A stretch of 17,500 nucleotides of DNA from the NCBI GenBank assembly GCA_963170055.1, contig CAUJGJ010000242.1, positions 1,867,501 to 1,885,000 of the forward strand, given 5' to 3'. The translations under genes and the position numbers were made by a program. This document shows, in pieces, positions 9,001-16,004 of this stretch. Source of the stretch: Halisarca cf. caerulea (lineage: Eukaryota > Porifera > Demospongiae > Chondrillida > Halisarcidae). The notes under the pieces are model-generated. The model made no database searches and was not told where the DNA came from. It worked only from the letters and a program-made list of their open reading frames with translations. How positions within the stretch are numbered: position 1 is the first letter of the stretch; every line of letters begins with the position of its first letter.

Positions 9001-11476
9001 TTTATATAGCAATTGTTTGATCTTGGATCTTGAACGTCAATAACTTATACAAAGCATTGGAAAATACATTTGATATGTGTAGAAGATATGAATGGAGTTA
9101 TCATTCATACAAAATTAACCTTCAAGCATCATACTTTCTGCGATTTCAAATTACATACTCATGATTTTATAGATAACCATGCACACAGCAAACTATCATC
9201 ACTATAAATATCTTTGTAAACTACGTACCAAGATTAAACTTTACGTACTTACAGTCATGAGTTCTCTGCTGACTCCTGACACTGTATGGTCCTTGTCCAT
9301 CTGATGACACAGCTGCTACCCAGATGTAGTAGGTTGTTCTTCTACTATGTGGACCCAGTGTGGTAGATGTACCAGCGATATTACCAGTACCACAGTCAGC
9401 ATTAGATGGAGGATCAGACCGTGTTCCACTAGTTGTACTGTAACACACAATGTAGGTGATACCACTTCCACTGACTGCACTCCATGACACTCTTAAAGCT
9501 GGAGATGAACCTTGTGCAATTCTAGTAACAATGACACCTTGGACCTTGGAGGGTGGAGGTGGTGTGGGAGCTGAAGGAAAGAGAAGCTGTGCATTCTATA
9601 TTATTCTATCGCTAGTCACTAAACAGAGTTATGTAATATTATTATATAGTATAATTACATAGGAATAAAGGTCGGGTTATAGCAAGGCAGGCACTGCAAA
9701 GTTGGTGCTGATGTGGTAGCTGCAATGGGAACTAAGAGTGGAGTGGGTGTCAGTTTCACTATAACAATTCTATGTTTCTAACCAATCACATCACAGTTAC
9801 AATTTGCAATTGACATTATACTGCATTTAGTCTATCAGGGAAAAGGTATTATAATGAAAAAAATGAATTAACAGCGATTTGAATGTATTTATAATTATCA
9901 TTAGTACACACATCCAGTCATGCATTTCAGTCCCTTTCTGTAAATGGATCGCATACACAAAGTCGTAACATATTCCAGCATGCAAAGTGATTTGATGGGC
10001 ATATAAGTATATTACAATCTATACCGGCATAGAGATGATGTAGTGGTAATATCACAAGCCTTGGGGTAGAAAATTTCAACAGTTTAAATTTTCCCATATT
10101 ATCCCAAAATTTATTTTATTATGAATTTATTACAAGACCTGGTATCAATTTTCCCATCCATACTCAAAAGTATTAAGTTGCATGGCTTTCATTTCTGGAT
10201 TAGATTCGATCATTTCCAGTATAATAATGTTTGAAGATAACTATCAAGCATCAATCGGCTATAACTACCTCCTATAAAACTACATAATTATATTAAAAAA
10301 TAATTAATGACATAATTGTGGCAGTGCAGTTAGAGGAAGCCATGCATACGGGGACTAAGTGCTGCAATCTGAGAGACAAACTATTAATCATTAATAGTAA
10401 TGACATAATTATACTGATGTCCGGCAAGTGTTCTAGCTTCCCAGCAGGTGTGCTCAATGGAATAACGATTAATTGAGATACAACTTGTCTGTGTACGTGC
10501 AATACTTCTCATACTATATACTATTTTGCTTCTGCTAGACAGACAACATGTAGTATGTTTGTCAGTGGTAGATATCCAAACTAGTTATATGGCCTAGATT
10601 CAGGAGGACTAGCAAATACTTTATCAATGTTTGATAATAATCATTGTTAATCTAGCTAAAGTTGGGCTGTATGTCAGTTTAATTATAATAAATAAACTAT
10701 GTTGCTCCATATATTCTGTTGGCCAGTGGGAAAGTCTTACATTGAAAGTGTTAGGTCTACTTTTTATGCTCAGGAAGAAATATATTCTAAATGGAAATTC
10801 TTTAAATGTAAAGGTTCCAAACTTACTGAGGAATACCGACTGAGTTGGTAAGCCACCTGACCGGAGCCTGCATTCATATTCTCCACTGTCTGTTGACTGG
10901 AAAGACTCAAAGTGCAATGTTAGTGCATGATCTCCAGTGTTTGTTGCATACACCTCTGGTGTACTTCCCTTCCTTGTATATTCCCCATATCTTGATACTG
11001 AATTCTCATTATGCACTCTGTACCAATCTTTGACATAGCGAGTATGAGAACACACAATGTCATATGTTTTTGATGGAGTTATTGTGAGGGTGGCTCCATT
11101 TGCCAGGTCCATATGCATTGCACCTTCAAATGTATCATTTGTATATAGTCTCGGTTCTAAATCTGAGTAGAGGTGAGGTGGAAAGATGATTGAAAAATGA
11201 CAGGTTGCATTAAATTATATAAATTATGGAAATATAAGAAGTGAAGCTGCATGTAATGTAACAAATTAACAACAGTTACCATGCTTATAGTAGGGAATTA
11301 GTACTTAATAATTATTATACCTATGTCATTACAGATTAATAACTCACGCGAACACATTACATTGGTTTTCCCCTATAATTGTAGCTAATGTAATTAACAA
11401 TTATGTCATTATATCTTAGTATAGTTATGTAGTTTTATCCCAGTTGTGAAAAATCAAAGCAACACTTGGCAAATAT

Positions 11477-11518
<42 letters not shown>

Positions 11519-12586
11519 GAGCCCAAACTGAGAATATAAGTACTGGATAACCCAGTAATGATATAAACTAAAATAATGCACAGTGACTACAAAAACAATA
11601 ATTAATGGTCAATATTGTTGAGTGGCAACAGTCACATCCTTTCATACCAGCAGAAATCCTGTCACTATATGGTCCTTGTCCACCTGATGAAACAGCTGCC
11701 ACCCAGATGTAGTAGGTTGTTCCTCTACTAAGTGGACCCAGTGTGGTAGATGTACCAGTGATTCCACTAGTACCACAGTTTGCATTAGATGGAGTATTAG
11801 ACTGTGTTCCACTAGTTGTACTGTAACATACAGTGTAGGTGATACCACTTCCACTGACTGCACTCCATGACACTCTTAAAGCTGGGGATGAACCTTGTAC
11901 AGTTCTAGTAACAGTGACACCTTGGATCCTGGAGGGTGGTAGCTGTCCAATTGTTGCTGACAACACTAGGAATACAATCAAATGTGAATGGGAGTAAAAA
12001 GATTGAATCTCAGCAGTATTGAAACATGCATTTTTAAATGCTCCTATGGAGCTAGTGAAGAATCACGGTTGCACCTATTATATACATACATATACTCTAT
12101 TTTTATGGGATGATTTCTGTGTCTTGGAATTAGCTATTTTCATGACATTGTGTTAAGCTCATAGACATCATCAACACATCTGTGAACTATAGTGTAATTA
12201 TGTGCATGCATGCACACAGCCTATAACTATACTTTCTCATGCAGTAATCGTCAATGTTCAAATTGAATTACTATATATCACACTTTTTATACAATAGGAA
12301 AAGTAAAGTGTAAGTTCTGATTCATTCTGTAATACTGGAAGAATGATGAACACTCGGTCCATTTAAAATGCTCCATCGTTTATGTACTATGCATAAATTA
12401 TGAATTCCAAGAAAGTTTACATTTTAAAGACAAATTTCTTTTCTGATCAGTGGATGCATATCATAGGGTTCAACTGAGCCTATAGTAATCCTTTGTACTA
12501 ATCAAGCTGACACAAAGGAATTTATGGTTACAAGTCCTGTACTTACCATTTGAAATCAGAATCCACAGCCTGTACTTGAAATGCAT
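5565..12586 (-). CDS. Gene 2: complete FN3-Ig-FN3-FN3 single-pass receptor with tyrosine-motif tail (7 exons, 532 aa)
   Basis: The exons, in transcript order, are 12547-12586, 11648-11965, 10827-11162, 9253-9570, 7134-7430, 5760-5955 and 5565-5658. Every join uses GT-AG and agrees in phase (five phase-1 introns, then one phase-2), and the total is 1599 nt, exactly 533 codons. The protein has a signal peptide (residues 1 to about 20), FN3 (about 20-119), Ig (120-231), FN3 (232-337), FN3 (338-436), TM helix (about 454-480), and a short cytoplasmic tail with Tyr at 507, 515 and 526. It is probably a cell-surface adhesion or recognition receptor that signals through phosphotyrosine adaptors. That role is inferred from architecture; no ligand is evident. 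There is no kinase or phosphatase domain. It could also start from the alternative signal exon at 15095-15134. I do not recognise a named ortholog. Confidence 0.8.
5760..5955 (-). CDS. Gene 2 transmembrane exon
   Basis: It enters in phase 1 and leaves in phase 2 at AACAA|GTGAGC. It encodes a short stalk, a glycine-rich TM helix (IGFIVGTLLGGIAVGILAS, with GxxxG-type spacing that favours helix packing) and a juxtamembrane CAACKLR whose cysteines could be palmitoylated. I chose the acceptor ATTATAG (start 5955) because it gives 196 nt against 190 nt in the gene 1 counterpart. ATGCAG (start 5925) is also in frame and would shorten the stalk by ten residues. Confidence 0.75.
5993..6027. repeat. 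(TA)n microsatellite
   Basis: An uninterrupted run of alternating A and T just upstream (on the minus strand) of the TM exon. Confidence 0.9.
6128..7055. mobile_element. Probable non-autonomous DNA transposon with short terminal inverted repeats
   Basis: The left end CATAGGCATAGGAAG (6128-6142) and the reverse complement of the right end, CATAGGCGTAAGAAC (7041-7055), match at 12 of 15 positions. Both ends run inward into G-rich sequence: a run of 19 G at 6159-6177 on the left, and GGGGAGGGGGCAGGGGGG-like sequence (plus-strand C runs at 7014-7039) on the right. The interior has CpG-rich patches (6775-6855) unlike the surrounding intron and no long open frame. I could not identify a target-site duplication, so the element and its limits are a moderate-confidence inference. 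Confidence 0.45.
6159..6177. repeat. Poly-G tract (19 G)
   Basis: A homopolymer of 19 guanines on the plus strand that could form a G-quadruplex. Its length is likely to be unstable or miscounted. Confidence 0.9.
7134..7430 (-). CDS. Gene 2 third FN3 exon
   Basis: Acceptor CATCACGCAG before 7430, donor G|GTGAGT after 7134, both phase 1, 297 nt. It encodes a typical FN3 domain: APPTVTAYPL, IRVSWTPPTPPTGS, GYSIQYRIGS, STTISGLQLGRTYQVRV (the L-x-x-G-x-x-Y hallmark) and a membrane-proximal N-S-S sequon. It is the intact counterpart of the broken gene 3 exon 845-1131. Confidence 0.82.
7431..9252 (-). other. Gene 2 intron between second and third FN3 exons
   Basis: A 1.8-kb intron (donor GTAAGT from 9252, acceptor CAG ending at 7431). 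It contains a run of 10-12 C near 8079-8090 and a short plus-strand open stretch at 7922-8065, but no exon that fits the gene's phase and strand. Confidence 0.5.
9253..9570 (-). CDS. Gene 2 second FN3 exon
   Basis: Acceptor TTTCCTTCAG before 9570, donor T|GTAAGT after 9253, phase 1, 318 nt. A proline-rich linker (TPTPPPP) leads into FN3: SPALRVSWSAVSGSG, IVCYSTTSG, NADCGTG and TTYYIWVAAVSSDGQGPYS. The two Cys are shared with the first FN3 and may form a disulphide. It is about 90% identical to the first FN3 exon by eye and exactly the same length, which points to a fairly recent exon duplication. Confidence 0.82.
9571..10826 (-). other. Gene 2 intron between Ig and second FN3 exons
   Basis: A 1.26-kb AT-rich intron (GTAAGT donor, TTCAG acceptor). 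I see no repeat longer than a few units and no plausible extra exon. Confidence 0.5.
10827..11162 (-). CDS. Gene 2 Ig-domain exon
   Basis: Acceptor CCTCTACTCAG before 11162, donor A|GTAAGT after 10827, phase 1, 336 nt. A single Ig-like domain of V/I-set type: first Cys in TYDIVCSHT, core Trp in VKDWYRVH, Leu in ALTLHFESF, and the canonical DSGEYECR carrying the second Cys. An N-D-T sequon lies near the start. It is quite different from the gene 3 Ig exon, unlike the FN3 exons, which are nearly identical between genes. Confidence 0.83.
11163..11647 (-). other. Gene 2 intron between first FN3 and Ig exons
   Basis: A 485-bp intron (donor GTATGA) carrying a TA microsatellite at 11484-11515. Confidence 0.55.
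11484..11515. repeat. (TA)n microsatellite
   Basis: An uninterrupted run of alternating A and T. Confidence 0.9.
11648..11965 (-). CDS. Gene 2 first FN3 exon
   Basis: Acceptor GTATTCCTAG before 11965, donor G|GTATGA after 11648, phase 1, 318 nt. It begins VLSATIGQLPPSR, finishing the signal peptide and leading into FN3: TVQGSSPALRVSWSAVSG, TVCYSTTSG, NANCGTSG and TTYYIWVAAVSSGGQ. An acceptor 9 nt further in (GTCAG, start 11956) is also in phase. I prefer 11965 because the gene 3 exon starts the same way (V-L-P-N) and the extra residues extend the hydrophobic core of the signal peptide. Confidence 0.78.
11966..12546 (-). other. Gene 2 first intron
   Basis: A 581-bp intron (donor GTAAGT). Nothing else is recognisable. 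Confidence 0.5.
12547..12586 (-). CDS. Gene 2 signal-peptide exon
   Basis: ATG at 12586, donor G|GTAAGT after 12547, 40 nt, phase 1. It encodes MHFKYRLWILISN: a basic start (K, R), then the beginning of a hydrophobic core that continues in the next exon (V-L-S-A). It is the same length as the exon at 15095-15134 and the middle is nearly identical (CTGTGGATTCTGAT shared by all three copies). Confidence 0.72.
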
Positions 12587-12786
12587 TTTAGGTGTTGGAA
12601 TTTATTTTTGGGGGTCCTAAATCTTTTTTTATAACAATATTTCGTCTGTGACTTTAAGCTGTCTGTCTACAGTATACTGTCCGCAACTCTAGGTTGTGAG
12701 TGTCTCAAAGTGGATACTCACTTATCTACTTAAAAGTGTTGACACATCTGGAGTAAGCAGCCATACAAATTGTGGGGATATCACAA
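12587..12786 (-). promoter_or_regulatory. Upstream region of gene 2
   Basis: It is homologous to the regions above the other two signal exons. Block 12757-12785 contains the minus-strand core CCCACAATTTGTATG. AGTAGATAAGT (minus strand, about 12720) recurs above the 15.1-kb exon. A promoter role is inferred. Confidence 0.45.
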
Positions 12787-13602
12787 GACTGTCAGGTTCA
12801 TTTTCACTAATAGTATATGTTCTATGTCTTTTACATAGTACATAAACAAAAATAATTAGGTCTACATGATAGGAGAGTTGTATTTTGGAATTTTATGGTA
12901 GTCTGGTATCAGTGCAATATTGAAAGCATTGCTAGCAGACATTTTCTGAAGTTATAATAGCACCTATCACTGCAGAAGACTTTGAAAACACAATAGTAAT
13001 TTAAGGAAATGCACATGCACAGATATAAGCATTAATCCAACGACAATCAGTACTGTTACAAATCGATATAAAAGTTTACGAAAAGATCAGATGTTGCTCT
13101 CTGTAGCTAATAATATGTGGACTCTTACTGACAGTCATTTGACACAGCAGCTAGTGATACCTTGTCGGCATGCACTGTAGCGTTAACATCCATATATAAT
13201 TATATTTTTTCTATGTGTGCGTGCATGATCACAGCTTAACAAAAATGATCGATGGTTAGTTTATGTATGTCAATGGAATTACTTGTAAAGGAATGGTTAC
13301 AATAAAGTCTCAGTGACCCTGCATGACAATGCCAAACCATCGGGAGAACAATCACAGGTCTTGTGCTTGGTGCATACATTTTGCAGATATGTGTAATAGG
13401 GGACGGTGCAAGCCAGGGTATAGAGCCAGCTGGGCCTATATCCAGTGGCACTCTCTCCATAACTGATGTCCGATGAATGGCTTACTCCCAATTAGGGGCT
13501 AAAATGCACCGCACTGTGCATACTGCCGGCTGTGGTATTAAAAGTTGTAAGTTAGAATTTGTCAGTGTGTGCATGAGCGTGTGCACATGCATGCATGTGG
13601 TG

Positions 13603-13603
<1 letters not shown>

Positions 13604-13648
<45 letters not shown>
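13604..13648. repeat. (GT)n microsatellite
   Basis: About 45 bp of GT dinucleotides. Confidence 0.95.
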
Positions 13649-13650
<2 letters not shown>

Positions 13651-14700
13651 CTGTACCCTCTTCTGCAGCATTATATTTATTGTACTATCTCATGATAGGC
13701 ACATGTGGTACTTAACAAGAAGCCATATACAGTGCAATGAAATTGTTGGGATAATGCTGCTTTTTATCACATTCTTTTATTTAATATAAAACTAACTTAA
13801 AGGTAATAACCTCTTGATGTTATCTTTAGTCAATATATGAAGTGCATTTTAATGATGTAGCTAAAATCGCAATATAGTATGTATGTATATAGTTACTAGC
13901 ATATGGAGGAACAATGGCTTTGAGGCTATCAAACACCTGTAATGTCGGGACTACTTGAACGTTTCTGATTTATACAATGCATGGAGTCCAGATAAGTGGA
14001 ATATGTCTGAGTTGAAATTCTGCTTAAATCGAATCACAGTGAGAAATGGTGCATACTCGATTATGGCGGTTATATGTAAAACGATCCAAAACACATAAAA
14101 ACAGTATAAAAGCTGGTGATCTAAGATACAAGCCTATACAGTACATGACCTACAGGAACACGCACATCACACATATCTCCCTGCATAGCCACTGCATGTA
14201 AAGGTACATTTATAATATCTTGGTCTGCAGTTCAATTAATAATACAGGAATGTACGTAAAATGTGTGACCAAATATTTAAGTTGATCCTGACAGTATTGA
14301 ATACAGGTCCTCATCTATGAAAGTTTAGACTAAGTGTATTGTATTATGTGTTTGGAGTATACTCATAATCAGCAACTACTGTGAAATTCGACATTATTAT
14401 TACTATACAGGTTTATGTAGTCTTTTTTCAAGCAAATACATAATATAATCTGAAATGTACTACAAAATGTCCACAATGTATATGCCCCTCTATTTTGGAT
14501 ATCTTGGGTCTAGAGAGGACTATACATCTTGATTGTCGAGATGCCCTCTTTTCAGGGTTTGAAGCTATACCATATTATAGAAGAGTGTATGAAAACCCTT
14601 TAACGGTAAAAGGATCTAGGATTGACACAGGACCATGTAAAAAGGTTTGTAAAAAATCATCCTCCAAAGAATTTAGAACTATGGTATTAGTGAAACAGGA

Positions 14701-14850
14701 ACAAGGCTAGGTTGGTAAAGGGAAGACAGACATGGGGCTAGATCATGTAGCATAGGACAAGAGGAGGCTATACATACATAAGCCTAGAGGGGTATAGGGC
14801 TGAACAGAGATTAATTGAACTGGGGCACACTGTGTCAATTCCTACACCGA
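14701..14850. repeat. Dispersed repeat segment, copy B
   Basis: It begins ACAAGGCTAGGTTGG and ends with TGTGTCAATTCCTAC. It aligns with 3795-3900 in the same orientation, with an inserted stretch in the middle. Confidence 0.4.
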
Positions 14851-15094
14851 TCTAAAAATTTCCACTGAATTTCACTCACGCATACCAACCGGTGCATGTT
14901 GTCTGGGATGCACATACAACACATACATATGAGATGTAGGAAATTTCACCTTGTGCACTCACTCCAGAGTACACATTTTACTCTAACTGACATTGTCCAA
15001 ATCACCTCCTCTTTACAAGGACCTTCTTCTAAGACATATCCATCTAGTGATTTTTGAAATGAAGACTTGTATAAGACCTATACAATATTCTCAC

Positions 15095-15134
15095 CAAGAA
15101 AGATCAGAATCCACAGCCCATTTATAATATGCAT
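15095..15134 (-). CDS. Orphan signal-peptide exon (alternative first exon of gene 2, or remnant)
   Basis: ATG at 15134, donor G|GTGAGA after 15095, 40 nt, phase 1. It encodes MHIINGLWILIFL. It lies beyond the stop and poly(A) signal of gene 1 and 2.5 kb upstream of gene 2's own signal exon. Splicing to the gene 2 FN3 exon at 11965 would be in frame and give a strongly hydrophobic leader (LWILIFLVLSA). It could therefore be an alternative first exon with its own promoter, the first exon of an unrecognised gene in 12.8-15.0 kb, or what is left of a deleted paralog. Confidence 0.55.
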
Positions 15135-15345
15135 TTTGTCATCCTAAATTCCCCTTATGATGGTCCAGAATCAATCTGAGCTACAACATATTTGTAGCTG
15201 TAATGAGTGTCTGCTGTATATTTCACTAGCTGTCTGCAGTTACAGTTTGTCTTGATCTAGATTGTTACTTATCTACTTACTCCAATTGGCTGCATAAGTG
15301 GTCAATCAATTGTGGGAAATATAGGCAGGGCTCATTTTATCCAAA
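15135..15345 (-). promoter_or_regulatory. Upstream region of the orphan signal exon
   Basis: It shares AGTAGATAAGT and CTGCAGACAG (minus strand) with the other upstream regions, and a CCCACAATTG core at 15307-15316 matching the start of the conserved block. A promoter role is inferred. Confidence 0.4.
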
Positions 15346-15871
15346 TAATTGTTATAATTTTACCTAAATAAAAAATTAGATTTGTCATGATAGATGTTCA
15401 TTGCTACACAATCAAACTTGAATTAATTTTATTATGCTTCTTGTAGCACAATCAAGATTGAAACAATAAATCAGGACGTTTTCTTCATCAGCTGTCGACA
15501 AGAAGCTCAATAAATTGATACTAACAATTAGATTGTTGCAGAAAGGCCCGGGGGGAGGAATCTGACATGATATTTCTTACAATCAATTGTATGGCTTCTT
15601 ACTCAAGCATCTTTAGCATCAAATGAAATAATAAGTGTAACTGTTACAGTTACTGTTACAAGTTGGCCATGCAGTGTCTGTAATTTTAATCTTTCAATAT
15701 TAATTTTACTGTTGTATGTGCATAATCATGAAATCTCATGAGATGCTCGTTTTGTAGATAAATGGAAACAGCATGCAGCATGAAGATAAACACTAGTGAA
15801 ATGCACAGCATTTGTTGGGTTTGTAAGTTTCGATCTTACACATAACACTCAAATTGTATGATAAACTCAGT
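15346..15871. other. Spacer downstream of gene 1
   Basis: AT-rich sequence with nothing I can recognise beyond short palindromes. Confidence 0.45.
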
Positions 15872-15877
15872 TTTATT
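15872..15877 (-). terminator. Polyadenylation signal of gene 1
   Basis: AATAAA on the minus strand, 34 nt beyond the gene 1 stop codon. Confidence 0.65.
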
Positions 15878-15910
15878 AATACAAATTAATGGAGTACTAG
15901 GGTAAATCAC

Positions 15911-16004
15911 TCATTTAGTTGTCACTCTTTCATAAGCTGGGTTTGCCGTCATGGTAACATCAGTAAAGCAGGCTTTATCAACCTTGTCGTAAATGGCATC
16001 CTCC
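15911..16004 (-). CDS. Gene 1 cytoplasmic tail exon
   Basis: Acceptor TTCTGGCTTAG before 16004, entered in phase 2, TGA stop at 15911-15913, 94 nt. It encodes EDAIYDKVDKACFTDV followed by T-M-T-A-NPAYERV. It aligns without gaps to the gene 2 tail: I-Y-x-x-V, D-V-x-M and P-A-Y-E are conserved. The middle Tyr of gene 2 is Phe here, and the last motif is a true NPxY (NPAY), the signal recognised by PTB domains and endocytic adaptors; gene 2 has SPAY. Confidence 0.78.

Larger units (their letters stand above)
12787..15094. other. Spacer between the 12.5-kb and 15.1-kb signal exons
   Basis: It holds a GT microsatellite, a dispersed repeat copy (about 14701-14850), and a GC-richer minus-strand open stretch at 13297-13491 that encodes a cysteine-containing peptide (see findings). 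No exon can be firmly assigned. Confidence 0.4.

Noticed and set aside
11648..11981. A self-contained start at 11981 giving a leader in front of the first FN3 of gene 2
   Set aside because: The codon there is TTG. The hydrophobic stretch is the intron's pyrimidine tract, and a proper ATG signal exon joins in phase from 12547.
13477..13789. Plus-strand frames with V-C-V-C runs
   Set aside because: They translate the GT microsatellite and show no other coding evidence.
14495..14710. 71-residue plus-strand frame with several Cys and Lys
   Set aside because: It begins at TTG, not ATG, runs into the repeat shared with 3.8 kb, and matches no domain I know.
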